NCBI RefSeq assembly: GCF_000170795.1
Contig: NZ_ABCM01000004.1
Coordinates: 1 to 64,000 of the forward strand
DNA: 64,000 bases
Source: Pedobacter sp. BAL39
GTDB lineage: Bacteria; Bacteroidota; Bacteroidia; Sphingobacteriales; Sphingobacteriaceae
Direction of reading: 5' to 3'
Shown here: piece after piece, positions 8,323 to 15,847 of the stretch
Position numbering within the stretch: position 1 is the stretch's first letter
Layout: every line of letters begins with the position of its first letter
Notes under the pieces: model-generated
What the model saw: only the letters and a program-made list of their open reading frames with translations
Told to the model about the DNA's origin: nothing
The model's database searches: none
Translations under genes and position numbers: made by a program

Positions 8323-9609
8323 ATGTCAACAGAAATTAAATGCCCTAACTGCGCCCATTCCTTCCCGATTGAGGAAGTCATGGCAGAGGAATATAAAAAA
8401 GACCTGCGGGAAAAGATGGTTTCTTTCACCAAACAGAAAGATGAAGAATACCATAAGAAACTCCAGGAACTGACCCAGCAGCAAAAGCTGAAGGAACAGA
8501 CATTTGAAGAGCAGCACCAGCAGCAGGCACGAAAGTTTGAGCAGCAGCTTGCCGAAGAAAAAAAACAGTTACAGACCGCCCTGGAGGAAAACCTGCGCAA
8601 AACCATAACCGGTGATTTTGAACATAAACTCCAGCTACTCGACAATGCCAACAAGGAGAATGAGGAAAAGCTGAAACTTGCCCGCAGCAAGGAAATGGAC
8701 TTCCTGATGAAGGAAAAGGCCATGAAAGAGAAGGAAGCCGAAATGGAACTGGAAATCCAGCGTAAGCTGCAAAGCCAGCGTGAGGAGATGGTGGAACAGA
8801 TCAGGAAACAGGAAGCCGAAAAAAGCAACCTGAAAGATACAGAACACCAGCTGCGCGTCAAAGAACTGGAGAAACAGCTTGATGACCAGAAGAAACTTGC
8901 CGAGGAGATGAAACGTAAGGCAGAGCAGGGATCGATGCAGCTGCAGGGTGAGGTACAGGAACTCATCCTTGAAGAGCTCCTTAGGAACGCCTTCCCATTT
9001 GACCTGGTGACAGAAGTAGGCAAGGGCGTCCGTGGTGCCGACTGTGTACACCACATCAGAAACCAGTTTGGGCAGGACTGTGGCAAGATCATCTACGAAA
9101 GCAAACGCACCAAGGACTTCTCCATGGAATGGATAGAGAAGTTAAAGAAAGATATGAGGAGCATGGGCGTGGATGTAGCTGTGATCGTCACCCAGGCCTA
9201 TCCTAAGGGAATGGACTGCTTCGGGGAAAAAGATGGCGTATGGATCTGCTCTTTTGACGAAGTGAAAGCAGTTTCCTACATCCTCAGAGATGGGATCATG
9301 AAGTTGTTCAGCGCCGCCAAATCGCAGGAAAACAGAGGCGACAAAATGCATATGCTGTATGACTACCTGACCAGCAACGAGTTTTCGGAACAATGGAAAG
9401 CCATCCGTGAAGGTTTCATGAGCATGAAGCTCTCCATCCAGCGCGAGCGTGATGCCATGGAGAAACTGTGGAAAGCAAGAGAAAAACAGCTGGAGAAAGT
9501 GATGCTCAACGCAGCACACATCCGTGGTTCCATCGAAGGCATCGCCGGAACAGACAGCATACAGCTCAGCCTTACCGACGACGAGGATGATGCGCTATTA
9601 CTGGAATAA
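8323..9609 (+). CDS. DUF2130 coiled-coil protein
   Basis: 428 residues. It starts with a short zinc-ribbon-like piece (MSTEIKCPNCAHSFPIEE). A long Glu/Lys/Gln-rich coiled coil covers about residues 20-205. The conserved DUF2130 domain follows (LRNAFPFDLVTEVGKGVRGA, IIYESKRTKDFSMEWIEKLK, DVAVIVTQAYPKGMDCFGEK, GVWICSFDEV). DUF2130 has been proposed to be related to restriction-endonuclease-like folds, consistent with E-x-K in IIYESKRT, but no biochemical role is established to my knowledge. The neighbours do not suggest a pathway. Confidence 0.85.
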   Translation: MSTEIKCPNCAHSFPIEEVMAEEYKKDLREKMVSFTKQKDEEYHKKLQELTQQQKLKEQTFEEQHQQQARKFEQQLAEEKKQLQTALEENLRKTITGDFEHKLQLLDNANKENEEKLKLARSKEMDFLMKEKAMKEKEAEMELEIQRKLQSQREEMVEQIRKQEAEKSNLKDTEHQLRVKELEKQLDDQKKLAEEMKRKAEQGSMQLQGEVQELILEELLRNAFPFDLVTEVGKGVRGADCVHHIRNQFGQDCGKIIYESKRTKDFSMEWIEKLKKDMRSMGVDVAVIVTQAYPKGMDCFGEKDGVWICSFDEVKAVSYILRDGIMKLFSAAKSQENRGDKMHMLYDYLTSNEFSEQWKAIREGFMSMKLSIQRERDAMEKLWKAREKQLEKVMLNAAHIRGSIEGIAGTDSIQLSLTDDEDDALLLE

Positions 9610-9627
9610 TGTTTTTTTAACCCATCC

Positions 9628-9936
9628 ATGATCTACGCAAATAAGAAAGTACAGCAAAGCAAAAATACTGCTGCACAGACGGCAAAAATCATCGCCAATG
9701 TGATGGCCCTGGAGGAGAAAAACCTGATCCGAATTTCCGGACAGGAGATATTCCTCTACCCCGAGCTCTGGAAAGATAAAATATCGGCATTAAACTGGAT
9801 CAAATGCCTTCATCTGTACTGCATGCTGAAGAAGCGCTTTAAGGAAAGCGACCCACTTTATTTCAAACATTTCAGTACAGAAGAGCCCCTGGGCAGCTAT
9901 AAAAACAAAAAAGCAAGACTGCTCATTGATTTTTGA
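9628..9936 (+). CDS. Hypothetical protein (102 aa)
   Basis: Begins MIYANKKVQQSKNTAAQTAK, 18 bases after the DUF2130 stop on the same strand and probably co-transcribed. No signal peptide or membrane segment. A central W-rich stretch (LWKDKISALNWIKCLHLYCM) and basic C-terminus are visible. I do not recognise the family. The size, close spacing and lack of a competing frame support a real gene. Confidence 0.6.
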   Translation: MIYANKKVQQSKNTAAQTAKIIANVMALEEKNLIRISGQEIFLYPELWKDKISALNWIKCLHLYCMLKKRFKESDPLYFKHFSTEEPLGSYKNKKARLLIDF

Positions 9937-9968
9937 GCGGCATGCTTTTCTCAGGTGTTCAGGACCGT

Positions 9969-10919
9969 CTATTTCTTTTTCCAGCGACGTTGCGCCCAAT
10001 CCTGCTGCTCAGGCGGCGTTAAAAACGTCCAGGCCACAAAGCGGCTGACTTTCTGTCCCTGGGCCATCTCTACCGTTCTCACCGTCTGGACACCAACCCG
10101 CTCCAATGCAGCGTAGATAAAGGAGAGGTTTGCGCTTTTGGACACGAGCGTGCTGAAGCAGAAACATTGTTTTCCGAACAGGGCACTCTCCTCAATCATC
10201 CGGCGGATGAATCCGACCTCGCCCCCTTCCACCCAGAGCTCTGCATTTTTCCCACCAAAGTTCAGTACCGGCGAAGGCCCTTTTTGCTTACCCAGGTTCC
10301 TCACTTTACGTTGCGTACCGGCCAATGCTTCCTGCGCTGAAGCATGGAAGGGCGGATTACACATGGTGAAATCAAAATATTCTTCTTTATGAATGATGCC
10401 TTTGAAGATCTGTCCTTTGCTCTGCTGCTGGCGGATGACAACAGCAGCTTTCAATGCTGGGTTAACCGCAGCAATATTCGCAGCAGCCTTTACCGCCACC
10501 GGATCAATTTCCGAACCTGTAAACTCCCAGCCATATTCCTGGTGGCCGATGATCGGATAGATACAATTGGCACCAATCCCCACATCAAGCCCTTTGATAT
10601 TTTTCCCTCGGGGAAGATCGCCGCCATTTGCATCAGCAAGCAGATCAGCAATATAATGTATATAGTCTGCCCTTCCCGGAATCGGCGGACACAAGTAACC
10701 GGCGGGAATATCCCAATGGTCAATCTGATAGAAGTATTTTAGTAACGCTTTGTTCAGCGATTTTACTGCCGCAGGATCCGCAAAGTCGACAGACAGGTCT
10801 CCATATTGGTTTTCTCTGACAAAATCCTTCAGCGCCGGGAGACTGCGGATGAGTTCCGGAAAATCGTATCTGGAACGGTGTTGATTTCTGGGATGTAAAA
10901 TTTGCTTCTCTGCTGACAT
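9969..10919 (-). CDS. rlmF: 23S rRNA (adenine(1618)-N(6))-methyltransferase
   Basis: 316 residues. The N-terminus LHPRNQHRSRYDFPELIRSL and LSVDFADPAAVKSLNKALLK are typical of RlmF. The SAM-binding region reads GLDVGIGANCIYPIIGHQEY, and the N6-methyltransferase catalytic motif is NPPF in FTMCNPPFHAS. The C-terminus ends with the basic QRRWKKK. It methylates A1618 (E. coli numbering) of 23S rRNA. It stands alone, transcribed leftward and convergent with the hypothetical gene at 9628. Confidence 0.93.
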   Translation of the reverse strand: MSAEKQILHPRNQHRSRYDFPELIRSLPALKDFVRENQYGDLSVDFADPAAVKSLNKALLKYFYQIDHWDIPAGYLCPPIPGRADYIHYIADLLADANGGDLPRGKNIKGLDVGIGANCIYPIIGHQEYGWEFTGSEIDPVAVKAAANIAAVNPALKAAVVIRQQQSKGQIFKGIIHKEEYFDFTMCNPPFHASAQEALAGTQRKVRNLGKQKGPSPVLNFGGKNAELWVEGGEVGFIRRMIEESALFGKQCFCFSTLVSKSANLSFIYAALERVGVQTVRTVEMAQGQKVSRFVAWTFLTPPEQQDWAQRRWKKK

Positions 10920-11030
10920 ATCTGATCTGATAACACCAAAACCGATGGCCAGCTATAAAAAGTGCTGAGCATCGGTTTTAGCGCATTTGTTATTCGGGTG
11001 TATAAAACGCTACGCCGGCAAAGATAAGCA

Positions 11031-11783
11031 TTACTGTGCCAGATAACCGCCATCGGCAGCATAATAGGCGCCGGTAACGAAAGAAGCTTTGTCTGAGGCA
11101 AGCCAAAGTGCCAGCTCAGCAATTTCCTGCGATTCTCCAAGACGTCCGATTGGATGTAAAGATACCAGGCCGTCAAGCTGCTCCGGCGTCAGGCTTTTCT
11201 CCACCAGAGGGGTATGAATGTAACCAGGACCTACTGCGTTGATCCTTATTTTCTGATCTGCATAACCCAATGCGGCCGCTTTGGTAAGTCCGACTACACC
11301 ATGTTTCGCAGCAACATAAGCCGGCGACAGCTTTGTACCTACCTGGCCCAGGATGGAAGCCATGTTGATGATGCTGCCACCACCACTTCTCAGCAATGCC
11401 GGGATCTGGTACCGAAGACCATAGAAAACTCCTGAAAGGTTAATTTCAATGACTTTGTCCCATCCATCCAGCGGATAATCCCCAGCCAGCGCTGCAGGGC
11501 CACCAATACCTGCATTGTTCACTGCAATGTGCAGTCCACCGAAGCCCTGTACGGCATGCTCCACCAGCTTCTCATTGTCTTCAGGTTTTGAGGTATCTGC
11601 TTTCACGAATAAAGCCGTACCACCGTTGCTTTTGATTTCTTCGACAACTGCATTTCCACCCTCTTCATTGATGTCTGAAACCACAACTTTCGCTCCTTCA
11701 GCGGCAAAAGTTAATGCAATTGCTTTTCCTATACCTGATCCGGCGCCGGTAACCAACGCTACTTTATTTTCTAAACTTGCCAT
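11031..11783 (-). CDS. SDR-family NAD(P)-dependent oxidoreductase
   Basis: 250 residues of the classical short-chain dehydrogenase/reductase type. The cofactor motif is TGAGSGIG near residue 13, followed by NNAG, the catalytic Ser in IINMAS, and YVAAK containing the Tyr/Lys pair. The C-terminal substrate-loop region ends in ASFVTGAYYAADGGYLAQ. It resembles glucose-1-dehydrogenase/2,5-dichloro-dienediol-type SDRs, but the substrate is not predictable. Its promoter must lie in the 307-base gap to dgkA, which also holds a set of short direct repeats. Confidence 0.88.
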   Translation of the reverse strand: MASLENKVALVTGAGSGIGKAIALTFAAEGAKVVVSDINEEGGNAVVEEIKSNGGTALFVKADTSKPEDNEKLVEHAVQGFGGLHIAVNNAGIGGPAALAGDYPLDGWDKVIEINLSGVFYGLRYQIPALLRSGGGSIINMASILGQVGTKLSPAYVAAKHGVVGLTKAAALGYADQKIRINAVGPGYIHTPLVEKSLTPEQLDGLVSLHPIGRLGESQEIAELALWLASDKASFVTGAYYAADGGYLAQ

Positions 11784-11958
11784 AATGACTATAATTGAGT
11801 TTTTTCGTTAACTGATGTTTAAACACCTATATAACAAATCAAGCCTCCGGGAGTTTGTTTCCTGATTGTCAAATCTGACTATCACTGCCGGACCGGAGGG
11901 ATAGACCTAAGGCCCAAAATAAAAGATTGTATAATCCAATCACCCTGCGTTAATTTGC

Positions 11959-12081
11959 ATATTGGTTCAACAAAACAGATATTGGTTTAATACTAACGGG
12001 TTTTTGTACTATTGTTAGCCTTTTACCGGGTTCAGCAATGCAATGTTGGTTTGACACGACAACTAATATATTGATTCAACA
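11959..12081. repeat. Four imperfect direct repeats of ATATTGGTTyAACA upstream of dgkA
   Basis: Copies start at 11959 (ATATTGGTTCAACA), 11979 (ATATTGGTTTAATA), 12043 (ATGTTGGTTTGACA) and 12068 (ATATTGATTCAACA). The first two are spaced exactly 20 bases. They sit in the 307-base gap between the divergent SDR and dgkA genes, the last ending 10 bases before the dgkA ATG. Repeats of this size and position look like transcription-factor sites. The cognate factor is unknown. Confidence 0.45.
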
Positions 12082-12090
12082 GCACAGAGG

Positions 12091-12447
12091 ATGTTAAGAT
12101 TTTTCAAGAGTTTCGGATATGCCATATTGGGTCTACGTTATGGGTTTAAAACCCAGCTGAACTTTAGGGTACACTGCATTGCATTGATTGCGGTGCTGAT
12201 ATTGGGATGCTGTACGGGACTTAATGCCAACGAATGGCTGTGGATTTGTATGGCCTCCGGGCTGGTCATCGTGACCGAACTGATCAACACCGCACTGGAG
12301 GTTCTTGTAGATCTTGTGTCCCCACAGTACCATGTTAAGGCAGGCATCATCAAAGACCTCGCTGCGGGCGCCGTACTGGTCGCCGCCATTACTGCCGTTG
12401 TGATCGGCCTGTTGATCTTCATCCCAAAATTCTGCCATGCTACATAA
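12091..12447 (+). CDS. dgkA: Diacylglycerol kinase / undecaprenol kinase family membrane protein
   Basis: 118 residues with the DgkA family hallmarks: an N-terminal amphipathic segment (FFKSFGYAILGLRYGFKTQL), a membrane helix, the catalytic ELINTALE motif, KDLAAGAVLVAA and a final transmembrane helix. In Gram-negatives it recycles diacylglycerol to phosphatidate at the inner membrane; related enzymes phosphorylate undecaprenol. Its 3' end overlaps recO by 11 bases, so the two genes are translationally coupled. Confidence 0.88.
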   Translation: MLRFFKSFGYAILGLRYGFKTQLNFRVHCIALIAVLILGCCTGLNANEWLWICMASGLVIVTELINTALEVLVDLVSPQYHVKAGIIKDLAAGAVLVAAITAVVIGLLIFIPKFCHAT

Positions 12448-13162
12448 AACCAGGGGCATCGTACTCAAGACCACCTTATACAGCGAGAGCAGTGTGATTG
12501 TGCAGATTTTCACGGAGAAACTTGGCATCCAATCGTACATGATCAACGGCGTCAAAAAGCCAAAAGCGAAGATCCATATGAACATGCTGCAGCCGCTGCA
12601 CCTGGTCGATATGATTGTTTACCACAAGGCCAACACCAATATCCAGCGCGTATCGGAGCTCAGACCCTCTCCGGTATTCCGCAGCATCCCCTATGACATC
12701 ATCAAGAGTACCATTGCCATGTTCCTCAACGAGGTGCTGTATAAGAGCATCCGACAGCAAACTACAGATGAACACCTCTTTGATTTCATCTTCAGTGCCA
12801 TCTGCTGGTTTGATGAAACCAACGAACAGCAACATAATTTTCACCTGGCCTTTCTGCTGAAGCTGACCCGGTTCCTCGGTTTCGCACCAAGCACACAGAC
12901 AAAAAGCGACCAGAGTTACTTCGACCTTCAGGAAGGGGAGTTTAAATCCCACCCGCCCATACACGCGCATTTCATTGATAAAAGCGATGCGGAAGTCTTC
13001 ATTTCCCTTTTTGCAACGCCTTTTGAAAAAATATCTGAAATAAAACTGGGCAACAGAACCAGGAGATCTGTCCTTGATAAAATACTGGTTTACTACACCT
13101 TACACACCGCCTCTTTTGGCGAAATCAAGTCGCACCAAATCCTGGAAGATGTACTTTCCTAA
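12437..13162 (+). CDS. recO: DNA repair protein RecO
   Basis: 241 residues. The N-terminal OB-fold reads MLHKTRGIVLKTTLYSESSV, then IFTEKLGIQSYMINGVKKPK. A helical C-terminal domain includes HNFHLAFLLKLTRFLGFAPS. RecO acts with RecR in loading RecA on SSB-coated single-stranded DNA during recombinational repair. The zinc-finger cysteines found in some RecO proteins are not seen. The start overlaps dgkA by 11 bases. Confidence 0.93.
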   Translation: MLHKTRGIVLKTTLYSESSVIVQIFTEKLGIQSYMINGVKKPKAKIHMNMLQPLHLVDMIVYHKANTNIQRVSELRPSPVFRSIPYDIIKSTIAMFLNEVLYKSIRQQTTDEHLFDFIFSAICWFDETNEQQHNFHLAFLLKLTRFLGFAPSTQTKSDQSYFDLQEGEFKSHPPIHAHFIDKSDAEVFISLFATPFEKISEIKLGNRTRRSVLDKILVYYTLHTASFGEIKSHQILEDVLS

Positions 13163-13179
13163 AAAAGCTAAAAAATTTT

Positions 13180-13209
13180 TTGCAAAAATGATTTAAGGGT
13201 GTATATTTG
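13180..13209 (+). promoter_or_regulatory. Consensus Bacteroidota promoter for the tRNA-Val pair
   Basis: TTG at 13180-13182, exactly 19 bases, then TATATTTG at 13202-13209. This matches the -33 TTG / -7 TAnnTTTG consensus of Bacteroidota primary sigma factors. Transcription should start near 13216, about 75 bases before the first tRNA. Confidence 0.75.
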
Positions 13210-13291
13210 CAATCCCAAATCGAAGGGACCTTCGAACGGGTTTTACGGCTTACTCAGCCGGTTGGATCAACAAATAGAGTATGAACTAAAG

Positions 13292-13366
13292 GGGAGATTA
13301 GCTCAGCTGGTTCAGAGCACCTGCCTTACAAGCAGGGGGTCACTGGTTCGAACCCAGTATCTCCCA
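13292..13366 (+). tRNA. tRNA-Val(TAC), copy 1
   Basis: Acceptor arms GGGAGAT / ATCTCCC, D-arm AGCTCAGCTGG, anticodon stem CCTGC/GCAGG with loop CTTACAA (anticodon TAC at 13327-13329), T-loop GGTTCGAACCC and discriminator A at 13366. A CCA follows directly in the DNA (13367-13369). Confidence 0.97.
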
Positions 13367-13406
13367 CCAACAGCCTGCCTCGGCTGAATACATAGAGGGA
13401 ACCAAA

Positions 13407-13481
13407 GGGAGATTAGCTCAGCTGGTTCAGAGCACCTGCCTTACAAGCAGGGGGTCACTGGTTCGAACCCAGTATCTCCCA
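13407..13481 (+). tRNA. tRNA-Val(TAC), copy 2
   Basis: Identical over all 75 bases to the copy at 13292, offset by 115 bases, with anticodon TAC. No CCA is encoded after the discriminator A (13481), unlike copy 1. Confidence 0.97.
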
Positions 13482-13482
13482 C

Positions 13483-13515
13483 AAAAAAGACCACCCCTTC
13501 AGGTGGTCTTTTTTT
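13483..13515 (+). terminator. Rho-independent terminator after the tRNA-Val pair
   Basis: Stem GACCACC / GGTGGTC with loop CCTTCA, flanked by A6 and followed by a run of T. The A-run and T-run make it potentially bidirectional, so it may also end the leftward gene at 13543. Confidence 0.9.
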
Positions 13516-13542
13516 ATATCCATCAGGATTTTAAATGATGTT

Positions 13543-14301
13543 TTAGAACTGTCCTGGATAAACACCCTGACCGTCTCCCACAAGGTAAGCTCTCAACACC
13601 CTGTTTTCTTCAGCAGCGCTAATCATTCCGGCACTACCCAGGGGAGCTTCCACCAGGAAAATTTCGCCGGTGTCCCTGTTTTTAAGTACCAGCATATAAT
13701 CGTAGGTAGGCTGTCCGGTAGTTGTATTTATAGCAACCGGCAGGGTCACATATGGAGAAAAACCGTTATTAAGTTCATTCCGTCCTACATTTTCAATCAA
13801 TCCGGCGGTCACATACCTAAAAGGCCTCCTGGAAGTAGTCTGTTGCATAACTTCAATATCAAGGTGTTCAGGAAGGTTGGTCGCAAAGTTGGCAATGCTG
13901 ATCTTCACCTCATTCAATTCCGGGGCCGGCACATCCGCCGGCGGGGTAATGATTTTCACAGGATCTGCCATATCCACACTAAATAAGGTAATAGACTTCG
14001 TGGTATTGCTTTCAATTTTAACTGTAGTTTCCTGCAATAAGGAATCCGGCCTGCTTGCTTTATAGAATTGAAGCTTGTATTCCTTTTCTGGCAGCAGTTG
14101 AATATTTTCACCTCCTATTCTCGCAAATCCCGGAAGGAGGTCCTTTCCGTTAAGTCTGGTAATGATGCTGTCGGGACCAGCAATCGTTCTGTTCACAATT
14201 TCGATCTTACCAAATGAGACAGCAGACATTTGTTCTGCTTTCTTACATGCAGAGGTCACGATAGTTAATGATAGTATAAAGAGTAATAGTTTTTTCTTCA
14301 T
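13543..14301 (-). CDS. Putative DUF4397-like exported lipoprotein
   Basis: 252 residues. The N-terminus MKKKLLLFILSLTIVTSACK is a lipoprotein signal with lipobox TSAC. Two beta-rich repeats follow (KIEIVNRTIAGPDSIITRLN and VKISIANFATNLPEHLDIEV), resembling the DUF4397 layout. It is the last gene of the leftward set containing the STN-TonB receptor and the larger lipoprotein, 76 bases after the latter. It is probably a surface accessory protein of that transport system. Family assignment is tentative. Confidence 0.6.
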   Translation of the reverse strand: MKKKLLLFILSLTIVTSACKKAEQMSAVSFGKIEIVNRTIAGPDSIITRLNGKDLLPGFARIGGENIQLLPEKEYKLQFYKASRPDSLLQETTVKIESNTTKSITLFSVDMADPVKIITPPADVPAPELNEVKISIANFATNLPEHLDIEVMQQTTSRRPFRYVTAGLIENVGRNELNNGFSPYVTLPVAINTTTGQPTYDYMLVLKNRDTGEIFLVEAPLGSAGMISAAEENRVLRAYLVGDGQGVYPGQF

Positions 14302-14377
14302 AATGATTTATTTATAAAATAGCACTGTCCGCCCGATGAGCAGACAGTGCTTACTGTACATATATTTTTTTAATGGT

Positions 14378-15787
14378 TTACAATACTACCCATGGTTCAG
14401 CAACCCAGTTGGATGACGATGCAGGAGCAACAGCACCAAGGTAAGTTGTGGCACTAAAGAAGGCTGGCAATCCAGTAAAGTTAGCACCAGCGCTTGCAGG
14501 AGCAGCAATTGGCCTTAAAGCATTTACATTGTAAGCTGCAGCAGAAGTATAAAAAGGAGCAGCACCCAGCCCGAGTGCAGTTCCGACTCCTGTAAGCACA
14601 GAAGATGTCGTTACGTTACTTACGAAAGCAGGAGCAGTTCCAGCAGGATACAGTGAAGTAAATGCATGAAGTGCATTATAACTGAAGTTCGCACTGGTAG
14701 CATTTACCGTTTCAAAGGCAGCACCACCTGGGAATCCACCGATCACGGAGTTTTTAATGATCAGTGACGATCCTCTTCTCCAACGGTTACCATTACGCAA
14801 TGAAGTAGCATTCGCAGAGTAACCCAGCAAAGTGAAGTTAGACAAGGTAGGACGTGTAGTCGGAGTAGCTGTTGAGCCGGTTGCATCATTATCAGACTCA
14901 ATTCCGTTGGCATCAGAAGCACCACCGCTTACGCTGTGTGTAGTGGTAGGATCTTTCAGTCCCACAGCAAATTGAATGTTTCCTGAATATCCAAAATCGA
15001 AATCGAAATCATCATCATCACCACTGTTGGCGATCAGATATTTTGCATTTACGGTACCTCCGAAGAATTCAAATGAATCATCCGCGCTGTAAGAAACCTG
15101 GATGTGCTCTAAAACAGTTCCAGAACCAACGCCACCTAAAGTCAAGCCATTGATTTCCTGATTAGTAAACAATGGGACTCCCGGATATTCAATCCTTACA
15201 TAAGTTAAAGAACCTGAATTATCAGCAGCAACGGTACCGCCATAGGTATTGCCACCTGCAACAGGTGCTTTAGGCAGACCCTCAATTTGTGGGTTTACTT
15301 TGTTTGTAGGTGCATTACCCAAAAGGACAACACCACCAAAGTCACCGGGGGCAGGACTTGCAGTAGCAGCAGTAAACACAACAGGGGCACTTGACGTACC
15401 ATTTGCAAACAATTTACCTCCTTTTTCAACAACCAATACACCAGCTATACTCCTTGTTTGGACATCAGCAGGATTTTCAGGATTTGTCACAGTGTAGGTC
15501 TTAGCCGTTCCTGTCTGAATTGTAGTTCCGGCAGGAATCACCAATGAATAACCTGAAGGAACACGTGTAACGCTATCAAGCAGATAGGTATTACCTGCTG
15601 AAAGTGTCAGTGTAGTTCCTGAGTTGGGTACTATTCTACCCAGTGCATCCGTTGGGATGTGCACTATGGCCAGGGCACCAGCAGTAAGGTTTCTGTTGTC
15701 ACCTTCCTGACCTTTTTTGCAGCTTTGTGCAAACATCATTACCGCGGCAGCAGTAGCGAGGAAACTTGCTTTTTTAAAAATCGTCAT
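14378..15787 (-). CDS. Surface lipoprotein partner of the STN-TonB receptor
   Basis: 469 residues with a lipoprotein signal (MTIFKKASFLATAAAVMMFA followed by QSC). The rest is Gly/Thr/Ser-rich, predicted parallel beta structure: GGVVLLGNAPTN, GTVLEHIQVSYSADDSFEFF and an Asp-rich GDDDDFDFDFGYSGN that could bind cations. It starts 61 bases downstream of the 1092-residue receptor on the same strand, matching the receptor-plus-lipoprotein layout seen for surface uptake systems in Bacteroidota. No catalytic motif is visible, and the ligand is unknown. Confidence 0.7.
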   Translation of the reverse strand: MTIFKKASFLATAAAVMMFAQSCKKGQEGDNRNLTAGALAIVHIPTDALGRIVPNSGTTLTLSAGNTYLLDSVTRVPSGYSLVIPAGTTIQTGTAKTYTVTNPENPADVQTRSIAGVLVVEKGGKLFANGTSSAPVVFTAATASPAPGDFGGVVLLGNAPTNKVNPQIEGLPKAPVAGGNTYGGTVAADNSGSLTYVRIEYPGVPLFTNQEINGLTLGGVGSGTVLEHIQVSYSADDSFEFFGGTVNAKYLIANSGDDDDFDFDFGYSGNIQFAVGLKDPTTTHSVSGGASDANGIESDNDATGSTATPTTRPTLSNFTLLGYSANATSLRNGNRWRRGSSLIIKNSVIGGFPGGAAFETVNATSANFSYNALHAFTSLYPAGTAPAFVSNVTTSSVLTGVGTALGLGAAPFYTSAAAYNVNALRPIAAPASAGANFTGLPAFFSATTYLGAVAPASSSNWVAEPWVVL

Positions 15788-15847
15788 TGTTTTAAATTTA
15801 ACTTGTTAATAATTGAACTTTTATGTACAGTTTCTTAATGTCTATTT

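Noticed and set aside
8316..9092. 258-codon minus-strand frame rich in Ser/Cys/Phe
   Set aside because: It is the antisense of the Glu/Lys/Gln-rich coiled coil in the DUF2130 gene; composition is an artefact of the opposite strand.
13199..13387. 62-codon frame across the first tRNA-Val
   Set aside because: It runs through the tRNA gene and its promoter leader; no protein signal.
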